A stretch of 64,000 nucleotides of DNA from Syngnathus acus (taxonomy: Eukaryota > Chordata > Actinopteri > Syngnathiformes > Syngnathidae): contig NC_051105.1 of NCBI RefSeq assembly GCF_901709675.1, positions 5,943,104-6,007,103 on the forward strand. Reading direction: 5' to 3'. Shown here in pieces: positions 13,101 through 22,356 of the stretch. Position numbers and translations under genes: made by a program. The notes below the pieces were generated by a model. It did no database searches and was not told the DNA's origin. It was given only the letters and a program-made list of their open reading frames with translations. Position 1 is the first letter of the stretch; the number at the start of each line of letters is the position of its first letter.

Positions 13101-16100
13101 TGTACTTTCACTCCTATATGGGCTGCTTCTCTCCTCCTCAGACGTGTAGCGAACGAGTAGCCGAAGCGTTCCTAGACAAGGTATGTCATATGTTGTGTCT
13201 TGGTTCTTCATTTTACTTCTGGTCATTTTATAAGCTGCTTGTCTGTTGTTTCATGCAGGATCTAGGTTCTGAATCAGACTCAAGTGAGACGTCCGACTCT
13301 TCGCCCACGGTGTGTTCCCCCCCCCCCCAGAGTCCCGGTTCAGGTTCTCCCCTTACATTTCAAAGCCAATACGAGGAATCTAGGGCACCACGGCCTAGAT
13401 CGAAAATGGCGTCATTTGAAATGGACATTAAATGTTGCCGACGTTCTCCTTATACTAGGCCTGCGTTGTCAGACTCACTTTCTACAACTCTTGATGCTAC
13501 CCCACCTCCTCCATTAGACAGCCCATCAGTTGTTCCACCACCACCAGAATCTCTTGCTCTGCCCCCACCATGTGCACCCGGCCGCTGGTCATTCCCTGCT
13601 CCTCCACCTCCACCTGGCCGTTCTAAAGATGAAAACTACATTCAGAGTTTGGGCTCAGCACTTCCTCCACCTCCACCACCTGTTCATTATTCTTCATTTA
13701 GTGCTCAACCACTTTTCTCTGGTAAATGTCTATCAGGGCCATCTTTTGTTCCTCGTCCACCAGAACCTGTTGACCAGTCAACATTTTTTGCTTCTCCATC
13801 TGCATTTGTTATTGCACCTCCATTGCCACAACCATCTGATGGCGCATCATTTGATAGACCTCTACCTCTCCATTCATCAGACGTAAGCCGCATGCGGACT
13901 TTAGCCTTGTCAGTCTGTTCACCTTCAGTTGGACTTAAACTGATGAACAGGGAAGTTTCCCATTTGTCTCCACCTGCAGCTCTAACCTCAATGCGCTATC
14001 GAGAAACGAGGCATTCTTTTGAATCTAGGGCCAGTCCACAGCTCAGTCTACCTGCCAAGCACTTCTCCATGGAAACCGAAGAGGCAGATGAATTGGTAAC
14101 TGATGGAATAGAGTTAACGGAACCAGAGATGGAGGTCGAAATTTCTGACCATTTCAGTCGAGCTGCATCCGCAGATGACACTTATGGTGGCCAACAACAA
14201 GTTATTTCACACCAGCTTGATAAAGTTATTTGTCGTGCAGTACCCAAATGGGGAATTCCAGAGCAAGAATGGACAGCATCAAAGAAGAAAACATTCAAAT
14301 TCCAAGGTGAAACTTCAACCCAGTCTGCTGAAAAGAACTTGTCTGCGGTGGGTTTTTCATTTGGGGGCCGAGCTGCAGGCAAGGCTGTACTGAACAAGGT
14401 GCAACAGGAAGCCGGTTCTAAAGACAGAACTTTGTTTGGTTCAACTATGCCAGGACTCCAAGTAGCTCATCAGACCGGCTGGTAAGTTTCTAAACACAAC
14501 TGCTCTTTTGATTCAGTAACTGGTATTGTGTTTTGTTGTTTTAGTGTGTTTGTGTGTAACCGTTGTGATTTTTTTTCATTTTGATTGATCATGTTTTTTT
14601 TACTGATGGTTTTAAGAAAGTCCAAAGTGTTTACTCTCACTGTATATCACCATAATAATTTCTCCCATCTAGACTACTAATTAAAAACGAGATCTAATTA
14701 ATAAAGAAAGATCAACATCCGCCTGGGAATAAGCTCTGGTCAGAAAATTTAAAAAAGAAAAAAGGTTATGTTGTCAGGCTGCTAATTTAATGGCAACTTT
14801 GTTTGACTTATAAATTGTATTTCATCGATCTTCCATTGTAGTTGGCATTGAACACATTTTAAGTAGATTGAAAATGTAAGCACATTAGTTCATCAACATT
14901 AGTGTTGATACTGTGCGCGTTAATCAGATAGTCTATTACAAATTGTATTGCAGGACCATGTTTGGGAGCAGAGCGTTTTGTGGGACCGCCCCAATTCGTA
15001 TTTTGAAATGGCCCAAAATCTTCCAGATGCAGACTTCTGTAAGTCAAAAACTGACTTTATATGCATGTTTTTGAAACGTTTTGACCATTTTTGCTACATG
15101 CTTAGTGATTGTTTCCTTAGGTACTTCAACAAAATGACTTGAGAATTTTTGTAGCACTAACATGTTTTAAGCCAAGTGGCCCATGAAATATTTTTTGTGT
15201 TGCAGGATGGCTACTGGGAGTCGAGCACTGATTTGGGCGAGTGCATCAATATTGATCTCGACGGCTTTGCCAACGTGTTCCTCGAAAGTAAAGGCATCCG
15301 CTCACTCGGTGAGATCCACTTTCTCCTCGGCGTTTAATGGAGGCTAGCTAGCTAGCTCAATAGCCTTCCTCATAATTCGACACAAATCAAGTTTTGATTG
15401 GTGGGATATTTTAGCCCTTTTAATGACTTTTGTTTTTGGTGCGGGCTAGGCGTAAAGGCCCGTGCGGACATTCTGAGGCTCCTGGCGACTCTTCTGGTCC
15501 TGCAGCTGATGCGATTGGAGAAGCTTCCAGAAGGCATTTTGCTGCGCACGCTCTTCTGTCTGAACGATACTCCCGTCAGGTGAAGCTCACACAGTGATCA
15601 TCGCAATTAAAAAGCTCAAGATTCACCTCTTCAATTCCCTTTTTCAATTCAAAACTTTCAGCTTGTTAATGTTCTCCAATCTGTCTTCCTCCATGAACGC
15701 AAACCGTGTTGAATCAAAATACTTAGATTTACTTTTAAAAAAAAAAGATCCGTATTTTTGCCTATATTCCAACATGTTATAAAGCAACAAAATCCTAATT
15801 ACTTCAAATTGTTAGTGCAGAAAACAGAAAAAAAATCATGGGATGATTAATCAACTAAATTAATCGATTTAAATAATTATTTAGTCCTTTCAGCCCACTT
15901 TTGTGACATCGCCTTGAAATGAGTTGAAAAACGAACGTTTTTTTGTCACTGCAAAGCAGACCGGCCCACTGGCGTGAGGTGAAGAAGGCGGTTGACTGGG
16001 CCACCTGGGCAGACCGCCAGTACCCGTGCATCTGCAGTCGCCTGGAGTTCGGTTTCACGTGGGAGTCGGCTACCCGGCAACTGCTGGGCTACGACAACTT

Positions 16101-16173
16101 TACCTTGCCTCTCGGCGGCCTGGCGTTGAGGAGGAACATGTTTAACACCCCTGCCGCTCTGGTTGTCCACTGA
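1138..16173 (+). CDS. parp4: PARP4 (vault poly(ADP-ribose) polymerase), 5'-truncated by window edge
   Basis: PARP4 is the mono-ADP-ribosyltransferase of vault particles, also found free in nucleus and cytoplasm. Thirty-two exons join in frame: 1138-1205, 1282-1371, 1437-1595, 2893-3030, 3207-3374, 5074-5225, 5990-6121, 6547-6645, 6769-6952, 7475-7616, 7730-7810, 8223-8368, 8461-8592, 8680-8766, 8867-9031, 9153-9199, 9422-9503, 9762-9899, 9989-10178, 10388-10458, 10718-10905, 11347-11446, 11529-11699, 12192-12272, 12351-12431, 12570-12665, 12770-13180, 13259-14481, 14954-15038, 15206-15308, 15450-15579, 15960-16173. They give 1783 residues to a TGA. Order: helical PARP regulatory segment (to about residue 207), catalytic domain, VIT domain, vWA domain (to about 919), repeat exon, Pro-rich exon, conserved C-terminal tail ending TPAALVVH. 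Introns alternate phase consistently. The BRCT exons of the family are missing, so the start lies left of the window. The product is longer than the matching human part, mainly in exons 27-28. The first exon border and the exon 3 donor are least certain. Confidence 0.95.
4240..4570 (-). mobile_element. Degenerate Tc1-like transposase fragment
   Basis: On the minus strand the sequence starts near atatggcacaacgacaaa and runs through cacagctcagctgggagaatg to atttatggaagagtgttaagaagaaagcc (that last part split here: atttatggaagagtg, ttaagaagaaagcc). This is the layout of the DNA-binding half of fish Tc1-like transposases; a translated piece reads IYGRVLRRKPLMKERH. Frames are broken by indels and stops. 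It lies in the parp4 intron 3375-5073 and is a dead copy. Confidence 0.65.
6186..6272 (+). mobile_element. Truncated copy of the hAT-like MITE seen at 10945 and 45391
   Basis: The segment tgcacaatttgtcttcgcgg, then ataaaatgatgtggcgggcc and ccttgagtttgacacc, matches the right end of the 45391-45711 copy in the same orientation and the left part of the 10945 copy in reverse. Only the terminal 90 bp or so remain. It lies in a parp4 intron. Confidence 0.75.
7165..7320 (+). repeat. Fish LINE-tail type dispersed repeat, internally deleted
   Basis: The run gactctaaattgtcccta, gtgaatggttgcctc, caggcttcagctcacccacg, aaattgatggatggat has the order of a widespread teleost repeat. It is the reverse orientation of the copy at 40061-40215. 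The middle part present in that copy is missing here. Confidence 0.6.
8223..9899 (+). other. parp4: parp4 VIT domain exons
   Basis: Exons from 8223 to 9899 encode the vault protein inter-alpha-trypsin (VIT) domain, which in PARP4 and the inter-alpha-trypsin heavy chains precedes a vWA domain. Diagnostic motifs are NVPIEAKYVFPLDEYAAV, VCGFEAFINGKHVVG, GHGAYLMDQDAPDVFT and SVGNLPAGASVLIK. The family does not use this domain for catalysis; a scaffolding role is inferred. Confidence 0.88.
8777..8814. repeat. CA-rich microsatellite in parp4 intron
   Basis: An imperfect (CA)n run starts only about 10 bp after the donor of the exon ending at 8766 and lies inside the 100-bp intron 8767-8866. Such short introns leave little room for variation in length. 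Confidence 0.85.
9989..11446 (+). other. parp4: parp4 von Willebrand factor A domain exons
   Basis: Four exons (9989-10178, 10388-10458, 10718-10905, 11347-11446) encode the vWA domain. The metal-ion-dependent adhesion site is intact as DTSES (pattern DxSxS; the human protein has DCSSS as I recall). The later strand reads LFLLSDGHLQ, which carries the usual second Asp. The intron 10906-11346 holds an inserted hAT MITE that does not touch the splice sites. Confidence 0.88.
10937..11247 (-). mobile_element. hAT-like MITE with 8-bp target site duplication
   Basis: The element runs 10945-11239 (295 bp). The left end is cataggtgtcaagacc and the right end gagtttgacacccctg, inverted ends of the CAGGGGTGTCAAACTC type. 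It is flanked by ggttacat (10937-10944) and ggttacac (11240-11247), an 8-bp duplication with one mismatch, the hallmark of hAT insertions. No coding capacity is seen. Related copies lie at 6186-6272 and 45391-45711. Confidence 0.85.
11700..12191 (+). other. parp4: GC-AG intron in parp4
   Basis: The exon ending at 11699 reads ...NCTQ and is followed by gcatgt instead of a GT donor. The next exon starts at 12192 after ttttgcag with ASLFGNLSGQELRTVV. Using the nearest GT, four bases on (GGCAT/gtcacgg), shifts the frame and destroys the family match, so a GC-AG intron is the consistent reading. The exonic CAG before the donor is strong, as is usual for GC donors. Confidence 0.75.
12821..13150 (+). 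repeat. parp4: In-frame tandem repeat inside parp4 exon 27 (5 units of 60-69 bp)
   Basis: Five units end in PQTC plus R or S: 12821-12880, 12881-12943, 12944-13012, 13013-13081 and 13082-13150. The first (EEDVDILPYINWISPPQTCR) resembles the single segment of human PARP4, KEDVDFLPYMSW. The following units alternate between type A (DVDILSSIGCISPPQTC or DVGILSSIGCISPPQTC) and type B (DVYFHSYMxCxxxPQTC). The order A0-A-B-A-B suggests duplication of an A-B dimer of 138 bp. Reading frame and Cys spacing are kept throughout, so the array is translated rather than a collapsed microsatellite. Confidence 0.9.
13181..13258 (+). other. parp4: Stop-free 78-bp intron between parp4 exons 27 and 28
   Basis: The intron has a good donor (AAG/gtatgt) and acceptor (tttcatgcag). 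Its length is a multiple of three, and it has no stop in the frame of the flanking exons. Retention would insert 26 residues rich in Cys, Phe, Trp and Leu. Splicing is the default reading, because the insert is unlike the acidic flanks. Confidence 0.7.
13259..14481 (+). other. parp4: parp4 large Ser/Pro-rich exon
   Basis: A single exon of 1223 bp encodes about 407 residues. It begins with an acidic Ser-rich stretch (ESDSSETSDSSP), continues with several poly-proline runs (PPPPLDSP, PAPPPPPGR, ALPPPPPPV), and ends in a less biased segment with an IELTEPEMEVEISDHF motif. Human PARP4 has a Pro/Ser-rich linker here, before its MVP-interacting tail. Conservation with human looks low outside composition. 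It is probably intrinsically disordered. Confidence 0.82.
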
Positions 16174-17190
16174 TTCTTGTCAGAACACACTTTTTGAAAT
16201 ATTTTGCATCTGCTCTCATGCTCTCACGCAGTTTTCCAAATAAGATACAAAGTGTGCTTGTTTCAAGTGGTTTGTCACTCCCGGTTGAGGTTTACTGTAG
16301 AAATTCATTTAGAATCGCTCGTTTTAATTTGTTTTACATTTTGTTTGGCTGGCGAATTGTTTTGATGGTTGGATGTGAGATATTTGTTTTCTTGTCATTT
16401 TCTCTCCCTTTGTAATGTAATGATTTTTAATGGATTAAAATTTAGGTATAAATATTGATTGTAAAACTAATTTGGACCATTTACAGATTATACCATGAAT
16501 TATTTGGGGATTATTTGAGGGTTAATGCTATTTTTTTTTTTGTGAATTCATAGTTTTTGCTTTCTACTGCTTCTATTCATCACGTTTGCATATTAATTCT
16601 TACATGATTCATATGTCTTTCTACATAGGGAGGTAATTAGGACCAATGTTGTGTTTTGTTTAAGATGTCTGTCGTTGAGCAAGGAAAACAAAGATGTGGA
16701 GTAACACTTGGTTCTTTATTTACAAGATCTTGGGTTGTTTAATGGCGGTCAGTGCACAAGGCACTTCAGCAGATGAAACAACAACGTCATACTTCCGGTC
16801 AGAAGCCTTTATAGTGTCTGCAAGCATGATGAAGGAAAAGAAGAAAAGGGAAGGGGGAAATGGAAAAAAACATGTCCTTATAACATGTCTGTTCTGTTAT
16901 CACCTGAATGTTATGTGACTGTGTCATGGAAAGTTAACTGAGCTCTGTGTGCTATCTATGTCAGTGTTCTGATTAAGCAACTATGTTTGTTTAAATTAAT
17001 AAGAGTATTTACTCATTGATTAAAATGAAAGTTTATGCATGAACTGATACGAGTATGTACACATTGCTGTTGCTCCCTCTTCAATACCAATGTTTAAGAA
17101 TAATCTTTAAAACAAAAATCACCCTTGACCCTGTATTGTTAATCAGACCTTGCTGTACCAATAAATGTAGACAAAATACAAGCATTTTCT
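16174..17190 (+). terminator. parp4: parp4 3' UTR and candidate poly(A) signal
   Basis: After the TGA the sequence is AT-rich and non-coding. AATAAA at 17159-17164 (ccaataaatg) is the clearest poly(A) signal. An ATTAAA at about 16434 is a weaker, earlier option. I cannot decide which is used. Confidence 0.4.
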
Positions 17191-18690
17191 TTATAATACT
17201 GGCTTTTATTTCAGATTAAAGCACAGTGTTGATGTACAAACTGCGGATAATGTAGGACTTGCTTTGAAAACCCGTGGAACCTAATACGACTTTAAACGGA
17301 CAATGTAATATTTAGTGACGTCTAGTGGTGAACTAATAGAATGCAATGACCTAAATTCAAAGCGCGTGCCTCTCGAAGCGCGCACACGACTGTGCCAGAG
17401 AAAACATACGTCGCGAGCCTATCACAATGTCGTCAGCAAAGCTGCAGGGGAACTTTAATGACAAATTATTTTTAGTATTCGCCTAGGTGACGAAGTAATT
17501 AAGTGCATTGCGCGATTTTACACACGGTGTAATAATCGATCCGATACAATTGCGATTCGCTATTTTTGTCCCATTTGCGTATCCGGTATAAAAAGATGGC
17601 ATGACAACATTCTGTAAGTAAGGCTCGACTTCTGCATATTACTAGATTTAATCGTGGGGTTTTGAAATGACTGAAAATTGATGATTCAATGCTGTTTGCC
17701 CCCCCCCCCCCAACCGTCAGAGTGGGGGGTGGCAGGGGCATTTTGCCACTTACTGTCGACTGAAATGAATTACTTGATTTAGGGCTCTTCCGTATTAACT
17801 ACACAAATGGGGAGGGGGGAAATAATTCAAAAAGCTTTGCAATCCTTTGTGATAGTGTGTACTGTTGCACTTAAATATTAGTCCTGTAGATGGCAGTATT
17901 GTTTAAAATACAGTATTTCCATCCTTCCGTCTGTTTAAATCATCTAATCAATTTTTATCGACGTTACATATTGTTACAATTTAGCTTTGAAAACCTTTAA
18001 ATGCTGTGTTGTTTTAACAGGTACAAATGAAGTATTTAATTGCTTTTATGCAAACTATTCAGTCTCTGGACTGCCTGCACTCTTCATGTGTGCAATTAAA
18101 CATTAATTTTCTATAAACTTGCCTTCCTCTTCATCTTCCTCCCCTTTATCCAAGTTGAGGACAATAAAGCAGACATAGCAGGGTCATGTCACATGCAGCA
18201 TAATAAAATATTATGCAGCTCTTCCACTCAGATGCTATTCTGTTCAGGCTAACTCATAATAAACAATGCCACACTATAAAAAACAAAAAAATTGAAGGGC
18301 TAGCAGTTTTCAATAGCATTTATACTTAATTGCAAACGTGGAAGCTGCTTGCTGTAATAATTGTCTATTATCGGTGTTGAACGTGAACCAATTATCAGAA
18401 TCATATAACAGCCAGCCTGACAGTCCTATGATGTAATCCCGATGAGGTCACCGAAGCCAGATTAAATGAAGTCATAAAGGCTGATATTTGGTCAATGAAG
18501 GCGGCATGTGCATTCATGAAGGCTGTGTTTTGAGTTTTAAAAGCTCACTCCCAGTCATGAAGGCTTATGTTTATAAATCACTGTCCACATACAATATTGT
18601 CATTTGCATGTCGATAAAATTTGTCACCATGCGAGTACCAGAAAGAATGACCTTAATCAGGCAGGGTAATCGATGTTTAGCACGCTTTAA
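17191..18690. other. Intergenic stretch between parp4 and the acidic-repeat gene
   Basis: No exon is supported. A CpG-containing patch lies at about 17360-17420, and TATAAAAAG at about 17587 is followed 30 bp later by a strong donor-like tctgtaagta. These could belong to a promoter or 5' exon of the next gene, but nothing proves it. A run of C at 17699-17712 is followed by a piece (cattttgccacttactgtcg, about 17738) resembling the interior of the piggyBac-type MITE at 25264. Confidence 0.35.
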
Positions 18691-18699
18691 GACAAGGAG

Positions 18700-21600
18700 A
18701 TGGAATCAGACAACATCTCAACGGCAACTCCTGAAAATTCAAATTTATCTACCTCGGAGGAAAAAATGGACGAAAAAATGGACTATGTCATGCTGTCTTC
18801 TCCAGTTGGGCAAATGTACACAAGTGATCAGGAGCAAGGTGAGCAACGAGAAACGAGCCCTGAAAACTCAAAACACCAGATCGGTTCCACAGCCTCCCCC
18901 CCCGCCAAAATACGCTTGGATGATAAACTCCAGGCTGCAATAAAAAGCGCTTCCAAAATCGTGTATGAGGGCTTTCTTCAATACATTGATTTCAAAGGAA
19001 ATGTAGATGTGGCATCCAAATCCTCAAGATCATCACCCTACGATGAGCCGAAGAGAGATGTGTCACCGGCTGCCCCTTTTGAGGGATTATATCCTGAGGA
19101 TAGTGATTTGGACCTACCAGCCGCTGAAATCATCAAATCATCCCAAGAGGAACACAGTGAAGAACCATTTTCTGTCACCAGGAGAAGCCCCACTGGGCAA
19201 GAATTGGATCACAAAGTTGGCACGCCAACAGAAAATGTGTTAGAGGAGCAGTACAGTGAAGCCGGACTATCTTTGGGCTCTACTTATCTGGAGTCAGATG
19301 CTCTCGAGGTTGATAATAACTTAGATGAGAAGACGCCATTGAACCCCTTGAGTTCATCACCACGAGAGGAGCCGGATGGGGAGGAATCACAACTCCCAAA
19401 CTCTGCCTGTCAGTCAGACGCTGAGGAGGTTGATAGAGATGCGGATGAAGAGACTGTATTAACATCTTGGGGTGATGGGAATGCAACACCACCTTCTTAC
19501 TCCATGAGCCAGGGATTTGATCCCTTCTCCGTTGGCAGTGATGTGGATGAAGAGAAACCATCCATGAGTAAATCACCAAAAGAGGAGCAGTTGGGGGAGA
19601 AAACGCCATCCCCAACTTCTTCTTGTCAACTCTCAGATGGTGTAGCGCTTGATAGTAATGTGGAAGAAGAGAAACAATCGAAATTCTTCAGTCTGTCACC
19701 TAGGGATGGGGATGCAACACCACCTTCTATCTCTACTGGTCAGGAGTTGGATCCTTTGGATGCTGCCAGTGATGTGGATGAAGAAAACCAGTCAGAATAC
19801 TTGAGTCTATCACCAAAAGATGAGCACGATGACAAAACACCCCCAACCTCTCCCATGATTGATCAAGAGCCTCCGACTGATGTGAATGACGAGAATCCTT
19901 CAAAACTTTTGAATCGATCACCCCCAACGTCTCCCATGATTGATCAAGAGCCTCCGACTGATGTGAATGATGAGAATCCATCAAAACCTTTGAATCTATC
20001 ACCTATAGGTGAGCAATATAATGACGCAACATCACCTTCTCCCTCTATTGGTCGAGAGTGTGAACCTCTGGAGGTTGACTGGGCGACTGTGGATGAAGAG
20101 AGATTTACAAAATACTTGAGTCTATCACCTATAGCTGAGCAATATAGTGAAGAAGGACTAACCTCTCCCTCAATTAGTCAAAGTGTTGAACGTCAGGGGG
20201 TTGACAGCGACATAGACGAAGAGAAAGAATCAAAATCCTTGAGTCCATCACCAAAAGATGAGCAATATGGAGAAACCCTACCACCCTCAAACTCAATTAG
20301 TCAAAGTTTTGAACATCAGGGGGTTGACAGCGACGTAGACGAAGAGAAAGAATCCAAATCCTTGAGTCCATCACCAAAAGATGAGCAGTATGAAAAAACA
20401 CTACCGCCCTCAAACTCCATTGGTCAGGGTCTTCTTGAAGTCCTCAGTGATGTGGATGAAGAGAAACCATCAGAATCCTGGAGTCCGTCACCACCTGGTG
20501 AGCATTATAGTGATGCAACATCACCCGCTACCTCTCTTGGTCGAGATTTTGAACCTCTGGAGGTTGAAAGTGTTGTGGATGAAGAGAAACCATTGAGCGT
20601 ATCACCAAGAGAGGAACATGATGAGAATGTAACAGCATCCTCTATTTCCACGGATCACGATCATCTGGATGTTGATATTGACTTAGCAGAGCAGAAAAGG
20701 GATGGAACTCCACCTTTGAGTTCCACTCAGGAAGTAGCTCTTGTGGAGGTTGATAGTGACTTGGTTGAGGAAAAATCCTCAGAATCATTGAGCCCTTCAC
20801 AACCGGAGGAGCAGGAAATGGGTGAATCTCCACACCACTTTGTTTTTCCAGACCTCGATGCTGCTGAAAAAGAGATTGAGAATGTAGTGTCAAACTCCTT
20901 ACACGCATCACCACGGGAGGAGAACAGTAATGGAGGATCTCCTAAAAGCGATCTGGTTTCCCACCAAGATTCATCACATGAATTCACAGGACATGGAAGC
21001 CACTCTCCAGAGTGTTGCAATGATGCAGATAAAGCAGACTCAAGTTCCCCTCTTCAAGACTTACTTCCAGCGGCTGATGATGGTGGTGTCATACTCCCTG
21101 AAGACGACCACGAGGATTCAATTCCAGAATCTTTCAAACCAAAGAGCAGCTCTCAATCCTCATCACCCTCCTCAGCGTGCTCAGATGTCGACATCAGGCC
21201 TACCTCCACTTCCATCTGCGAGGCCTCTATTCACGAAGATGACATCACACCAAATGAAGACACTGCATACGAACTGAGGCCATCTCTATCAATAGAGGAG
21301 CTTACGGATCTAGCTGACACGTTTGAGGATTTCGGGAAGGAAAACGTCAACAAGACAAGCCCACATGACGAGGCACTTTTAGTACAAGAGCTGTCACAAA
21401 ACGCAAGTTCTGCATCGCCCGAGTGCACCCAAGATCTCATTCCTGAGGCTACCACCCATCAAGATCTGCACACGGACAAAGATAGCGTCAACGAGCAAAC
21501 TGAGCAAGAACAGTCGTCAAGACATCCAAAATTAACATCATTTCCGCAAATTATAGAGAGGTGCTTGAGTGACGCAATGAAAACATGCTCCAGCGCCATA

Positions 21601-22356
21601 CTTCAAGCTCTACTCAATCAAGCAACGGAGTACTCGGCCACTGTGAAAGTAGGCAAAGGGTCAAAACAAGGAAAGGACATTCCACAATTTAAAAATAATG
21701 CGACAACTTCGGCAGAACAACAAGCGCATTCACGTTCAAAACATTTGGAACACAAGCGTTGCCAACGAGGAGCCTGCAGAGACATTCTCAGTGAGTATTT
21801 CTCCACAATCATTCTCCAACACTATATTTGACGTTTTGATAAGTTATGTTCATTAGTCATACCAGAAGTGAGGATGAGGAGTGTGAAAATGCCATCTGTT
21901 ACAGATAAACATCCCGAAAAGTCCACGGCAGCCCCGGATCGTCATCACGATGACGGTGAGATCCTGGCAGACATCTTACCGAAAAGTCAGATTTGCAAAG
22001 TTCACCCGATTGTAAACAAAATGGAGGATGACAGTGAACACCCTTGTCCACACTATCTTTTTGAGGTTCCTAAAACTGAAAAGACAAACGAGGCCAAGAA
22101 TGCGCAGTCAACTACCAAAGAAAATGTTACTCGTGAAAGCAAGAAGAAAAGAGAGCACAAACGTAAGTCCTCAAAGGACTCGACGAGAAGTCGAAAATTA
22201 AAAAACAGAGTGGTTCATGGTACGACGCTGGTACCCCAACAACAACTCCCAGTACTAGACTCAACTTGCCGGGAAAAAAAATATTTTCTGAAGGTAAAAA
22301 ACTTCTTTGCCAGGATGAGGAGGTGCCAAGTGTGTCCCAAGAAATGGAAATTGTAA
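18700..22356 (+). CDS. Unassigned acidic Ser/Pro-rich repeat protein, 1196 aa, two exons
   Basis: I do not recognise this gene. Exon 18700-21790 ends CTCA/gtgagt, and exon 21857-22356 follows cattag. The 66-bp intron splits codon ATC and keeps the frame, giving 1196 residues to TAA. The ATG has a strong context (ggagATGG) and an in-frame stop sits at 18688. Residues 1-180 hold a possible amphipathic helix (KLQAAIKSASKIVYEGFLQY, about 77-96). Residues about 180-715 are degenerate repeats with SDVDEEK and LSPSPKDEQ motifs. Residues 948-980 form another helix-like segment (PQIIERCLSDAMKTCSSAIL). The last 100 residues are Lys/Arg-rich (ESKKKREHKRKSSK) and end in a Cys/Lys cluster. There is no signal peptide or membrane segment. 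Many SP and acidic Ser sites suggest a disordered phosphoprotein; a nuclear place is possible from the basic tail. A 5' UTR exon upstream cannot be excluded. Confidence 0.75.
19240..20830 (+). repeat. Degenerate coding repeat array in the unassigned gene
   Basis: About a dozen units of roughly 32-40 codons repeat the order acidic core (SDVDEEK or close), Ser-rich link, LSxSPxxEQ, then TPPSxSIxQ. The closest pair are at about 20160-20280 and 20280-20400, sharing VDSD(I/V)DEEKESKSLSPS and PKDEQY. Another near-exact duplicate pair (SPMIDQEPPTDVNDENPSK) lies at about 19850-19985. The rest have drifted, so the array is a mix of old and recent duplications. Confidence 0.85.

Noticed and set aside
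12747-13226. Additional open frames on both strands over parp4 exon 27
   Set aside because: Shadows created by the in-frame tandem repeat; only the frame joined to the conserved PARP4 exons is credible.
13284-13886. Leu/His-rich open frames overlapping the parp4 Pro-rich exon
   Set aside because: Proline-codon runs read in another frame give Leu and His; these are shadows.
17580-17625. TATAAAAAG followed by a strong splice donor as a promoter plus first exon
   Set aside because: Only about 30 bp separate them, too short for a normal first exon; kept only as a note.
18488-18943. 151-codon open frame overlapping the start of the acidic-repeat gene
   Set aside because: Overlaps the much longer frame, has no family likeness and weak start context.
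19280-20914. Several minus-strand His/Gln-rich frames opposite the acidic repeat
   Set aside because: Antisense shadows of the coding repeat; they fragment repeatedly, while the plus strand stays open for over 3 kb.
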